64,000 nucleotides of DNA from Bradyrhizobium sp. in8p8 (lineage in GTDB: Bacteria > Pseudomonadota > Alphaproteobacteria > Rhizobiales > Xanthobacteraceae): the NCBI RefSeq assembly GCF_000426845.1, contig NZ_AUGD01000003.1:1-64000 (forward strand), in the 5' to 3' direction. Under the pieces are notes generated by a model that saw only the letters and a program-made list of their open reading frames with translations, was not told the DNA's origin and did no database searches. Shown here piece by piece: positions 1-7,563 of this stretch. The translations under genes and the position numbers were made by a program. The first letter of the stretch is position 1. Each line of letters opens with the position of its first letter.

Positions 1-258
1 GGGCCCTGCGACGAGCATGGGCGCATCCTTGGCGCCGTGCAGGCTTTCGCCGGAGAACAGGCCTAGGACGACGGTCGGCCCGACGATCGCCGCCGCAGTC
101 TCCTCAAGAAACGGCGGCTCCTCCAGGAACGCCGCCGCGACCTTCGCAACGGCGGCGCTTTGCTCGATCGTTCGCGCGACCTGCTCGGTTGCCTGGCGCG
201 ACGCCGGATTGCGCTTCGAGCCGTGCCCCTGGAGGGCGATCGTGCAGGCCTCCGGCAC
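1..258 (-). CDS. CbiX-like sirohydrochlorin chelatase fragment (runs off window)
   Basis: Reading leftward from a GTG at 258, 86 codons stay open to the window edge. The protein begins VPEACTIALQGHGSKRNPAS, goes through VAAAFLEEPPFLEE, and continues with PTVVLGLFSGESLHGAKDAP. The early GHGS histidine motif, the AFLEE..F segment and the PTVVxGLFxxxxLHG segment are the pattern of CbiX/CbiK-type class II chelatases. Those enzymes insert cobalt or another metal into sirohydrochlorin for cobalamin or related tetrapyrroles. No ATG precedes the GTG in frame, and the nosR remnant abuts on the other strand, so the N-terminus may itself be a deletion junction. The family call rests on motif recall only. 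Confidence 0.5.
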   Translation of the reverse strand, partial: MPEACTIALQGHGSKRNPASRQATEQVARTIEQSAAVAKVAAAFLEEPPFLEETAAAIVGPTVVLGLFSGESLHGAKDAPMLVAGP

Positions 259-262
259 GAAA

Positions 263-495
263 CATGAAGTTCCTGCGGGAATGGCCGTTCGACCTCTATG
301 CGGGATTGCTGCTGCGCGCCGGCCTCTTCGTGAGCGCTTCTACTGCCGCAATCTGTGCCTGCTCGGGGCGGCGCTCGCGATTCCCCCCGCATGCGGATGT
401 TCGAATCGCTCAAGCGCTACCGCGAATGCGCCGCCGAATGTCACGTCTGCGCGCGTCGCTGCACGGTGCAGGCGATCCATCCGCCTGAGCGGGGT
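263..495 (+). pseudogene. nosR: nosR C-terminal remnant
   Basis: Three reading frames spell consecutive pieces of the C-terminal part of NosR, the membrane flavo-iron-sulfur protein needed for nitrous oxide reductase. They are REWPFDLYAGLLLRAGLFV (from 263), then ERFYCRNLCLLGAALAIP (332-385), then FESLKRYRECAAECHVC continuing ARRCTVQAIHP (391-485). The Cys-x2-Cys-x3-Cys followed by QAIHP is the polyferredoxin-type cluster motif of NosR/NirI. Two frameshifts separate the pieces. The second cluster expected after QAIHP is missing, so the gene is both frameshifted and truncated at each end. No other nos gene is visible. Confidence 0.6.
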
Positions 496-580
496 CAACG
501 GTGCGCTGGTGAACCGGAAGGTCCTTGACGCGACAGAACACCATGAACACCTTTGATTGGTAGACGGACGGAGTCGATCC

Positions 581-1078
581 GTGAAGTTTTTGCTGAGAAT
601 TATGCTTGCAACCGTTATCCTGAACGTTGGTCCAGCCGTCGCGCCGCGCCGTAGAGCGCCGTCGCTTCTCCTGCCCTACAGAAGGAATTCGATGGCTTCA
701 TCGAGAAGTTTCGCGCGGCACTGAGGCAAACGATTCCGCCGCCGTTGCCGGTATGACACAATTGCCGTTTATGAATGACAGCGCAATTCGCGACACCGCG
801 CAATCCCGTGCCAAAACCTATCAGACCTCGTTCACGGCGAAAAAACGCGCGTGTATCCAGCGCGGCAAGGCCTTTACGACCGCGATCAAGAGAACAATGA
901 CTATTACTCAGTCTTCTGCGGCCAGCTCATCTTCCTCTTCACTAAGACGCCGGCGGGCTTCCTTTTCACGGATATCGGCGCGAATGACTTATCAGGCACA
1001 ATGCCGTTCACTGCTGCAACCGTTAATCGACCTGCGCTGATTGATCAACGCTCGCGGAATGCGACGTGGGCCGCTTAA
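581..1078 (+). pseudogene. Small secreted protein, frameshifted
   Basis: A GTG at 581 opens a plausible signal peptide (VKFLLRIMLATVILNVGPAVA). In the following frames appear EFDGFIEKFRAAL, EANDSAAVAGMTQLPFM, and finally YYSVFCGQLIFLFTKTPAGF with FTDIGAND. This order (F..F..AL, then D..AVA.MT.LPF, then VFCG..IF.F.KT..GF) looks like a known type of short periplasmic protein of unknown function. At least two frameshifts lie between 700 and 860. I cannot name the family with certainty. The pieces are consistent with one ancestral gene because they are collinear and do not overlap. Confidence 0.45.
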
Positions 1079-1554
1079 GGTCAAAATCGCGGGTCGACAC
1101 CACTGCGAGCCGCTTCCGGTCTTCGCTCGACAGGGGACGCTTGGCCGAGCATTGAGCTAGGCAGCCTCGGGCCAGAAGCGGGCATGCAGTTGGTCTTAGC
1201 CTTGGGTCCCTTCGAACCTGCTCATGGACGCTCGGTCGCCCGCGCAAGATGCTCGGCTCGGACAACCGGCCTCTCCTTGCCTGCATCATGCTGATCGCTT
1301 GCGATCTGCTCGATTCTAAAGCGTTGCCTTCTGAACGTCCCGACTATGTCATTCGGATCAGCGCCTTCCGCTGCGGCAAGATCCCGCAAGGGGGGCCATT
1401 CCACTCGGCAGACGATGCGGTCAACGCCATTGAACATGGCGAAACCGCTTCAGGCTATGCCGCCTCGAACTCGCCTGACGAATCAGGGATAAGGGGCATA
1501 TGAAACTCTGTTTCGTTGGCAGCGCCGCCGCAGCGCAATTTGCCGTCTTTAACG
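1079..1554. other. No recognisable gene
   Basis: Open frames here (for example 1249-1503 plus and 1222-1437 minus) are short, mutually antisense and match no family I recognise. A 23-codon frame at 1500 has a good ribosome-binding site (AAGGGGCAT then ATG) but stops at once. Most likely eroded sequence. Confidence 0.4.
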
Positions 1555-1775
1555 CTAATGCTTCATCGTGACACTGACACTGATCTCAAAGAGGGGCCGT
1601 TCCTCGTCTCTTACCCTGACTGAGATCGCAGAGCCCTTTGCAATGAAGATGTCGCTGGCGATAGATGTGGCGGTCTGAGCGCTGCAAGGTGCGCAGCATC
1701 AAAAGATGCAAACTCCTCTCCATGATCGTCGTCAGCGGCATAAAAGTCACCGCGAATGTCGAAGAAGTAGCGCAT
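1555..1775 (-). pseudogene. DUF6894-type small protein, frameshifted
   Basis: The ATG at 1775 starts MRYFFDIRGDFYAADDDHG, then EEFASFDAAHLAA. This is the typical opening of the short Bradyrhizobium DUF6894 proteins, whose function is unknown. Near 1680 the frame must shift by one base to continue as IASDIFIAKG, then VRVRDEERPLFEISVSV, ending at TAG 1555. That second half (VRDE..PLFEISV) is the usual DUF6894 ending, so one indel broke an otherwise complete gene of about 73 codons. Its ATG overlaps the stop of the upstream Crp/Fnr gene (TGATG), implying the two were translationally coupled. Confidence 0.72.
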
Positions 1776-2505
1776 CAAAGTGCTGGGTCTAAATGAAGGT
1801 AGAGTGGATCGAAGTCCGCGACTTGCCGGAGGCGTTCCAGATCGAGAATGCTGATTTCTCATCGTTCGATTTCCAGCAGACCCTTCGATCGAAGTTCTTT
1901 GATCACTCTATTCGTATGGACGATGCTCGTTCCTATTGCCTCCCCAAGAACGACCTGGGTGACTGGGAACCTGAAGGACACGTCTGTAACACGGCCGATT
2001 GTTGTGAGCCTCGTGTATATATTTCCAGGATGAGGTGAGCCAACCGACTTATGGCGTCGCGTTGTCCCACGTTGCATATCCACTCCCGGAATATCGCAGA
2101 ATCGATCAGCGTGTCCCGCCACAGCGCTTCAGCAACCCGGGGGCTGCTCCGGGTTAACGAGCGGAGCGCATCATGAGGAATGAACCCGAGGATGCAGTCG
2201 TCCAAAGTGATGAGTTCGTGATCGAGAACGTGAAGGTGCAGACTTTGCAGATCAGGGATGTCGCCGGGCCGATGAAAGGAGAGAATTTGTCGCCTTGCAT
2301 CTCCGACGATTTTTGATCGTTGCATAAACCCGTCAATGATCAGGCAACAAACAGAAGGCCTATCTGCGGTTGCAACCACCGCCTGCCCGCCGGCTACCCG
2401 CTTAGCGGTTATCGGAAGGCGCAAAATCGCCTGCTCATCCTGGTCCGAAATGTTAGCCGTGAGCCGCAGCCGCTTGAGCAAAGGCTCCATAATATCGAGC
2501 GTCAT
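1775..2505 (-). pseudogene. Crp/Fnr-family transcription regulator, broken
   Basis: From ATG 2505 (preceded by AGAGGGAACG) the protein begins MTLDIMEPLLKRLRLT and has a cyclic-nucleotide-binding-like beta-roll (IDGFMQRSKIVGDARRQIL, then FHRPGDIPDLQSL). Near 2012 a one-base shift is needed to pass from AHLILEIYTR into the DNA-binding part, FRFPVTQVVLGEAIGTSIVH then TNRVIKELRSKGLLEIER. An in-frame TGA follows at about 1857. The same frame continues with ILDLERLRQVADFDPLYLHL to the natural stop at 1775. This is the Crp/Fnr architecture common in Bradyrhizobium, without an obvious N-terminal Cys cluster for iron-sulfur sensing. One frameshift plus one nonsense codon make it non-functional. Confidence 0.82.
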
Positions 2506-2783
2506 CGTTCCCTCTCGACGCAAAACACCGATCCGACAGTCAGAGTTCCGGTATCCAGTATTGAGCCGAGCAGAGTGCCCGGCAGGAGCGGAATCCATGC
2601 AGTCCGCGATAGCAGGCTCCCGCTCATCCGGTAGCGGCGATCCAGACAGCGCCATCGCGTTCCGTGACGGGCGTTGTAAGGCTGGTGGGCGCTCCCCGCT
2701 AGAGCAGATGAGTCTCCGTTGACGGTGCCGGCTCTTCAGTTCCATATTGTCGAAAATGGTTTGTCGAGCCCTTGAGAAGCCGG

Positions 2784-2993
2784 ATGACGCTGTCGGATCG
2801 CGTGAAGTCGACTATGGAAGTCGTGTTGGAAGAGACGTGCCGGGAACTTCCAAACGGCGGTGACCATGAGATCCGGAAGGTCATTGCTGAACAGCTTTTG
2901 GCAGCTGCCGAGGCTGGGCACACCACCTTGGATGAGCTGCGGGCCGCAGCGCTGCGTGCATTCCCCAGCGCAGCAAAGATCACTCGACAATAG
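2784..2993 (+). CDS. Small conserved protein of unknown function
   Basis: A 69-codon frame from ATG 2784 (an in-frame TTG at 2772 is also possible). It contains the amphipathic segment STMEVVLEETCRELPNGGDH and the helical AEQLLAAAEAGHTTLDELRA, then AALRAFPSA. Such short helical proteins, with a GGDHE..R..IA..L..A...GHTTL core, occur widely in Bradyrhizobium genomes. I recall no function for them. There is no signal peptide or membrane segment. It lies just ahead of a broken response-regulator gene on the same strand. It is one of few apparently intact frames in this part of the island. Confidence 0.6.
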   Translation: MTLSDRVKSTMEVVLEETCRELPNGGDHEIRKVIAEQLLAAAEAGHTTLDELRAAALRAFPSAAKITRQ

Positions 2994-3012
2994 AGAGCGT
3001 TGGAGACGGCTT

Positions 3013-3345
3013 GTGGCTTCGGTGCTGCTTATTGAGGATAAGCACTCATCCAGATGATGGTAGCCCACAAGCTCGCAGAGCTGGGCCACACCGTTGTGAC
3101 CGAAGCCAGTGATCTGGCCCCCGCCCGGGAGCTCGTCAACAGCACCAGTTTTAATTCGCTGTGGTCGATGTCTTGCTCGGCCACACCAGCAGCGAACCGG
3201 TCGCGGCGGTCACAGAACGCAAGATCCCGTTTGCCTTTGCGAGTGGCTAGGGGCTGATGGAATGCCGGGCGGACTTCAGGACCGCCCGCTTCTCACCAAA
3301 CCCTTTCAGATAGATCAGCTCGAACGCTGTACTGAAATACCCCCA
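3013..3345 (+). pseudogene. Response-regulator receiver protein, multiply frameshifted
   Basis: Three frames in order spell a CheY-like receiver. VASVLLIEDKHSSR starts at GTG 3013, where an intact gene would have VLVIEDE. Next comes MMVAHKLAELGHTVVTEASD then LAPARELV. Next is VVDVLLGHTSSEPVAAVTER then KIPFAFASG, where VVDVLLG carries the phospho-acceptor Asp strand. The last piece is DRPLLTKPFQIDQLE, with the conserved Lys-Pro-Phe. A stop sits directly after SSR and another after FASG, plus at least two frameshifts. Receiver-only proteins of this kind usually act in general-stress or phosphorelay signalling. This copy cannot be functional. Confidence 0.75.
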
Positions 3346-3511
3346 CGGCGTTCACACCATCCATGGCCATGCGGTTGCCGATCCAGGTTTCCTTTCGGCG
3401 CTCCGGAAGATCTCAAAGAGCTATGAAACACCTGAATAGGGGTGACGGATTCGCACGCGGTTCTGACCTTGACCGCGAGCGCCAGCAGCCTCGATCGCCA
3501 GAATTTCTGCG

Positions 3512-4330
3512 CTACTTCCGCCAGCCGCGGGCAGCGGCGGCGACGACAGCAAGTGTCGCTTCCGCGCCGTCGGCCTCGCCTTTCTCGAAGTCGCCTTCCG
3601 TCTGTGCCATAGCATTCGTGACGTGCGCGAAGCAGACGATCGGTCGGCCGCTCGCTGCGCTGAAGGCATAGAGAGCGGCGGCTTCCATCTCGACGGCAAG
3701 CGTGCCCAGATCCCGCGCACGCGATATGGCGGCCTCGGTTTCTCGGTAAGGCGCATCGGTCGTCCACGTTGCGCCCCGGTGCAGCGTAATGCCTGGCAGA
3801 GCCCGTCCCGCCTGCTCGACCCGCGCGAGCAGCGGTGCGTCGGGTGCTTCGGCGAAGATCGAGCCCGGCAGGTAGTGATAGCTTGTCCCCTCGTCGCGCA
3901 GCGCGCGGTCGATCAGGACGAAGTAGGGCGTCGGTCCGATGGGATTGATCTGGCCCGCCGAAGTGACGCTGACGAGCAGCCGGCAGCCGGACGCGAAGAG
4001 CTGCTCGGCCACCAGGACGGCGAAGGGGGCGCCGACCGCGCATCCCACGATCCCGACTTCGCCGATGCCGTCGAGATTCAAGGCAAGGAGTTCGGTGTGG
4101 TAGCAGGCCCAGCCGTCATGGACGCGACCGGTGCCGGTCCGCTTGAGGTGACGGACGACGTCGCCGTCCGGGTCTAGAACGCAGATCTCGGGGACGGCGA
4201 CGAGCGGCAACTGTCTCTGCCGACGAGCCTCCCTCAACAGCGCCTCCGGCCGAAACACCGAGGGTGCCTCGTGATCCTTGATGCCGACGATCGGCCACGC
4301 GGATTCCGCGCGATGAGGCTTATCATCCAT
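3512..4330 (-). CDS. Nucleoside phosphorylase, PNP/UDP family
   Basis: This 272-residue protein has the layout of the PNP_UDP phosphorylase family, which splits nucleosides with phosphate to a free base and ribose-1-phosphate. Visible marks are EVGIVGCAVGAPFAVLVAEQ (the phosphate-binding Gly loop region), LLVSVTSAGQI in the core strand, and LGTLAVEMEAAALYAFSAAS. The last carries the EMEAA glutamate that contacts ribose. It lacks membrane segments. It starts 21 bp after the ArsR-rhodanese gene and is probably cotranscribed with it. The gene is intact inside a decayed island. The neighbourhood deals with sulfur, so a methylthioadenosine-like substrate is conceivable, but the sequence alone does not show base preference. 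Confidence 0.85.
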   Translation of the reverse strand: MDDKPHRAESAWPIVGIKDHEAPSVFRPEALLREARRQRQLPLVAVPEICVLDPDGDVVRHLKRTGTGRVHDGWACYHTELLALNLDGIGEVGIVGCAVGAPFAVLVAEQLFASGCRLLVSVTSAGQINPIGPTPYFVLIDRALRDEGTSYHYLPGSIFAEAPDAPLLARVEQAGRALPGITLHRGATWTTDAPYRETEAAISRARDLGTLAVEMEAAALYAFSAASGRPIVCFAHVTNAMAQTEGDFEKGEADGAEATLAVVAAAARGWRK

Positions 4331-4351
4331 GGTGCACCTGATCGATCTGTC

Positions 4352-5020
4352 TCAAGCCGCGGATTCGACCGGCAGGCCGGCGGCTTTCCATTCGGGGTAA
4401 CCGTCCTCAAGACGGCGAACGCGATAACCGCGCGCCCTCAAGGCCGACACGGCTTCGAACGAAAGGACGCAATAGGGACCGCGACAGTAGGCGATCACCT
4501 CGCGTCCCTTGGGAAGTTCGCCGAGGCGTCGTTCCAGTTCGGCAAGCGGAACGTTGAGCGCGCCCGGCAGATGGCCAAGCGCGAACTCATCCTCGGGCCG
4601 GACATCAAGCACCGTGACCAGATCGTCCTGCAATCTGGCGACCAGATCATCGCGCGAGACCGGTTCGAGCGCGTCGCGGGCGTGGAAGTAGTCGGTCACG
4701 ACACGGCCGATCTCGGCGATGTTGCGCTCGCCGACGCGACCCAGCGCCTTGGTCAACGCGACCACTTGGGCCTCGCCGGCTAGGCGATAGAGAACGTGTT
4801 TCCCGCGACGCTCCGTCTCGACGAGACGCGCGCGCCTGAGAATCTGCAGGTGGCGCGATGTGTTGGCGAAGGTCAAGTGTGCCCGCGCCGACAGCTCCTC
4901 GACGCTGCGCATCCCCTGCGCAAGGTGCTCCAAGAGCTCCAGCCGGTGAGCGTGGCCGAGCGCCTGCGCTACCCCGGCAAGGTTTTCATAGATCGCCTGT
5001 TTCGGCCCCGAGCTTGACAC
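4352..5020 (-). CDS. ArsR-type regulator fused to a rhodanese domain
   Basis: The N-terminal ~90 residues form an ArsR winged helix (ALGHAHRLELLEHLAQGMRS, with recognition helix around ANTSRHLQILRRARLVETER). The C-terminal ~110 residues are a rhodanese domain (VTVLDVRPEDEFALGHLPGA, active loop AYCRGPYCVLS, ending DGYPEWKAAG). I prefer GTG 5020, which has AAGGA six bases upstream; ATG 5041 adds seven residues but has no such site. The only two cysteines in the protein are in the rhodanese loop (CRGPYC). The winged helix has no Cys metal site, so the rhodanese cysteines are the obvious sensor of persulfide or a related species. It is divergent from the MBL-fold gene, with an inverted repeat between them. 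Confidence 0.92.
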   Translation of the reverse strand: MSSSGPKQAIYENLAGVAQALGHAHRLELLEHLAQGMRSVEELSARAHLTFANTSRHLQILRRARLVETERRGKHVLYRLAGEAQVVALTKALGRVGERNIAEIGRVVTDYFHARDALEPVSRDDLVARLQDDLVTVLDVRPEDEFALGHLPGALNVPLAELERRLGELPKGREVIAYCRGPYCVLSFEAVSALRARGYRVRRLEDGYPEWKAAGLPVESAA

Positions 5021-5041
5021 GGCTATCCTTCGATATATCAT

Positions 5042-5057
5042 TCAACAGATCGGTTGA
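5042..5057. promoter_or_regulatory. Putative ArsR-rhodanese operator
   Basis: TCAAC-AGATCG-GTTGA is a perfect 5-bp inverted repeat with 6-bp spacer in the gap between the divergent ArsR-rhodanese and MBL-fold genes. It lies just left of the ribosome-binding site for the rightward gene. Position and symmetry suit an autoregulatory ArsR operator. The AT-rich GATATATC next to it could be part of a promoter. Confidence 0.5.
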
Positions 5058-5093
5058 GTGTTTCTAGCGTCTCTCAGAGGGGAGTGCAAGTCA

Positions 5094-5834
5094 ATGATCC
5101 TCCGCCAGTTCTTGCATCACGATCCCGTCGGCATTTCCTACCTCTTCGGCTGCGGTGGCAAGGCCACCTGTGCGGTCGTCGATCCCGTCGGAGATATCCA
5201 GCCCTATCTGCAAGCTGCCGATAATGCCGGCATGCGCATTCACTTCGTCATAGACACGCATGTTCATGCCGACCACCTCTCGGCGGGACGGGCTCTCGCG
5301 GACGCTGCGGGAGCATCCTACGTGCTCTCGTCGAACGTGGGTGAGTCGTTTCCGTTCAAGGCGGTTGGCGATGGCGAGGTCCTTCCGCTCGGCAACGTCA
5401 CGGTGACGGTTCTCCACACGCCGGGTCACACGCCCGAGCACATCTGCATTCTGGTGACGGACCGGACGCGCGCCGACGAGCCCTGGTTCGTCTTGACCGG
5501 TCACACCCTCATGGTCGGCGATCTCGGCCGCACCGAACTCGCCGCCGGCGCCGAGGAAGGCGCCAAACAACTGTTTCGCAGCGTGAGCAAGCTGAAGGAC
5601 CTGCCGGACTATGTCGAAGTGCTGCCCGGCGCCTATGCGGGTTCGGTCTGCGGCCGCCGGCTGAGCGGCAAGCCCTGGTCCACGATCGGCTCCGAGAAGC
5701 GGCACAACAAGGCCTTCATGATCGAGGATGAAGCCGAGTTTGTCCGGTTCATGGTCGCCGAGATTCCGCCGGCACCGCCGGAAGCCGCGAAGATCAGAGC
5801 CGCCAATTCAGGCATCACGGCCGCTGCGGCCTGA
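5094..5834 (+). CDS. MBL-fold persulfide dioxygenase-like enzyme
   Basis: The 246-residue metallo-beta-lactamase-fold protein has THVHADHLSAG (residues 55-65), LHTPGHTPEH (108-117) and GHTLMVGDLGRTE (137-149). His56, His112 and Asp143 correspond to the three iron ligands of ETHE1/Blh persulfide dioxygenases, which oxidise glutathione persulfide to sulfite. Hydroxyacylglutathione hydrolases share the fold but usually keep a second metal site and a different C-terminus. Here the end reads PGAYAGSVCGRRLSGKP, as in rhodanese-associated MBL proteins. Start ATG 5094 follows GAGGGGAG at good spacing. It heads the rightward operon and is probably repressed by the adjacent ArsR-rhodanese. Confidence 0.85.
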   Translation: MILRQFLHHDPVGISYLFGCGGKATCAVVDPVGDIQPYLQAADNAGMRIHFVIDTHVHADHLSAGRALADAAGASYVLSSNVGESFPFKAVGDGEVLPLGNVTVTVLHTPGHTPEHICILVTDRTRADEPWFVLTGHTLMVGDLGRTELAAGAEEGAKQLFRSVSKLKDLPDYVEVLPGAYAGSVCGRRLSGKPWSTIGSEKRHNKAFMIEDEAEFVRFMVAEIPPAPPEAAKIRAANSGITAAAA

Positions 5835-5838
5835 TGCC

Positions 5839-7302
5839 ATGAGCGAAGCGGCATCCGCTCCACAAGGCTCGCCTTCGGTCAGATTGGGGCTGAAGGAAAA
5901 CTGGCCGCAGTTCGCTCTGCTTGTCCTCATCAACGCTTTCGTCGGCGGGATGATCGGGATCGAGCGAACCGTCGTGCCGCTGATCGGCACCGAGGAGTTT
6001 AAGGTCGGCTCGAGGACGCTCGTCGTCTCCTTCATCGTCAGCTTCGGCGTCGTGAAGGCGTGCGCCAACCTGATCTCCGGCCATTTTGCCGACAAGTGGG
6101 GGCGCAAGCGGGTTCTGGTCCTTGGGTGGCTGATCGGACTTCCGGTGCCGTTCATGATCATGTGGGCGCCGAGCTGGGGATGGGTCATCGCCGCCAACGC
6201 CCTTCTCGGCGTCAATCAGGGCCTTGCCTGGTCGATGACAGTGATCATGAAGATCGATCTCGTCGGGCCGAAGTCGCGCGGGCTTGCTGTCGGCCTGAAC
6301 GAGTTCGCAGGCTATCTCGCGGTCGGCGTGACCGCCTTTCTCACCGGATATCTTGCGGCGGAGTATGGGCTGCGACCGGTACCGATCTATCTCGGCGTGG
6401 CCTATGCGATCGTCGGTGCTGGGCTCTCGATGCTGCTGGTGCGCGATACGCGCGAGCACGTCCGGCTGGAGACTGCGGCGCATGCGCGTCAAGCGTCCCC
6501 GATCAGCTTCCGGGAGATCTTCGTCCTCACCTCGTTCAGGGATCGGAATCTGTTCGCCGCATCGCAGGCCGGGCTGGTGAACAACCTCAACGACGGCATG
6601 AGCTGGGGGATCTTCCCGCTGTTCTTCGTCTCCTTCGGCTTAGCCGTCGATCGGATCGGCATATTGAAGGCCGTCTATCCGGCAACGTGGGGCATCCTCC
6701 AGGTCGCCACCGGTCCTCTGTCCGACCGCTGGGGCCGCAAGGGCCTGATCGTCGGCGGCATGTGGGTGCAGGCCGCGGGTTTGTTCCTGACCGGGGCGAC
6801 CGATCATTTCGAGTGGTGGCTCGTCGGCAGCCTGCTGCTCGGACTTGGCACCGCCATGGGGTATCCGAGCTTGATCGCCGCCGTATCCGATGCCTCGCAT
6901 CCAAGCTGGCGCGCCCGCTCGCTCAGCGTTTACCGATTCTGGCGCGATCTCGGCTACGCGATCGGGGCGCTGTTGGCCGGCATCATCGCGGATAGATTCG
7001 GACTTTCGGCGGCGATCGCTTCGATCGCCGCCCTGACGTTCATTTCCGGCGCCGTCGTGGCGGTGTTCATGCGGGGACGGAGTTCGGTTGACCTCGCGCA
7101 AAAAGGGGCCGACCGGCCGAGTAGAGTGGGTTTCCTCAACGATGGAGCAAGCCGATGCAGAAAGTCTTGGTCCACGCGGTCGCCGTTCTCTCCCTCCTGC
7201 CAGGGGCAGTATATGCGCAGGCGCAGCCGCCATCAGATGTCGAGCGCTACTACGGTTGGGGGCCGCACATCATGGGGTGGGGCGGAGGATGGTATGCCAT
7301 GA
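5839..7302 (+). CDS. MFS transporter
   Basis: Twelve hydrophobic segments and two copies of the MFS loop motif (GHFADKWGRKRVLVLGW near residue 80, and GPLSDRWGRKGLIVGG in the second half) define a major facilitator permease. The substrate is unknown. Placed directly behind a sulfur-oxidising MBL enzyme (4-bp gap), export of sulfite, sulfate or a sulfur compound is a reasonable guess. The membrane core ends near residue 413. The frame then runs on for about 74 polar, low-quality residues and overlaps the next gene by 148 bp. A one-base insertion at the CAAAAAGGGG tract (7099-7108) would instead end the protein at TAG 7121, so the tail may be a recent frameshift product. Confidence 0.9.
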   Translation: MSEAASAPQGSPSVRLGLKENWPQFALLVLINAFVGGMIGIERTVVPLIGTEEFKVGSRTLVVSFIVSFGVVKACANLISGHFADKWGRKRVLVLGWLIGLPVPFMIMWAPSWGWVIAANALLGVNQGLAWSMTVIMKIDLVGPKSRGLAVGLNEFAGYLAVGVTAFLTGYLAAEYGLRPVPIYLGVAYAIVGAGLSMLLVRDTREHVRLETAAHARQASPISFREIFVLTSFRDRNLFAASQAGLVNNLNDGMSWGIFPLFFVSFGLAVDRIGILKAVYPATWGILQVATGPLSDRWGRKGLIVGGMWVQAAGLFLTGATDHFEWWLVGSLLLGLGTAMGYPSLIAAVSDASHPSWRARSLSVYRFWRDLGYAIGALLAGIIADRFGLSAAIASIAALTFISGAVVAVFMRGRSSVDLAQKGADRPSRVGFLNDGASRCRKSWSTRSPFSPSCQGQYMRRRSRHQMSSATTVGGRTSWGGAEDGMP

Positions 7303-7517
7303 TTTTCGGTCCGTTGTTCATGATCCTGTTTCTCGCAGTCCTGGTCGCCCTCGCGGTTATCGTCGTTCGCTGGTTGGGCGCGCCATGGCCAGGGACATAT
7401 CCCCCGCATCAATTGCCGCCCGCACGCACGCCGCTCGATATCCTCAAGGAGCGATTTGCGCGCGGCGAGATCGACAAGGCGGAATTCGAGGACCGGCGGC
7501 GCGTTCTCGGCGAGTAA
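7155..7517 (+). CDS. SHOCT-domain membrane protein
   Basis: The 120-residue protein has a signal peptide (VLVHAVAVLSLLPGAVYAQA), a Gly/Trp-rich stretch (YYGWGPHIMGWGGGWYAMI), one strong membrane helix (FGPLFMILFLAVLVALAVIV), and a C-terminal SHOCT motif (PLDILKERFARGEIDKAEFE). SHOCT modules are short oligomerisation-like tails on many small bacterial membrane proteins. The biochemical role is unknown. The start at 7155 is supported by GGAGCAAGCCG upstream. The gene overlaps the extended 3' end of the MFS gene and precedes DsrE by 46 bp, so it is most likely part of the same operon. Confidence 0.85.
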   Translation: MQKVLVHAVAVLSLLPGAVYAQAQPPSDVERYYGWGPHIMGWGGGWYAMIFGPLFMILFLAVLVALAVIVVRWLGAPWPGTYPPHQLPPARTPLDILKERFARGEIDKAEFEDRRRVLGE

Positions 7518-7563
7518 CTCGGCGCGACGCCTCAAGTTCGCGTAGCTGGAAAAGGGAACACTT

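Noticed and set aside
1590..1680. Plus-strand LTEIAEPFAM resembling an ArsR fragment
   Set aside because: It is the antisense of the DUF6894 C-terminus, which explains the sequence better and ends at a proper stop.
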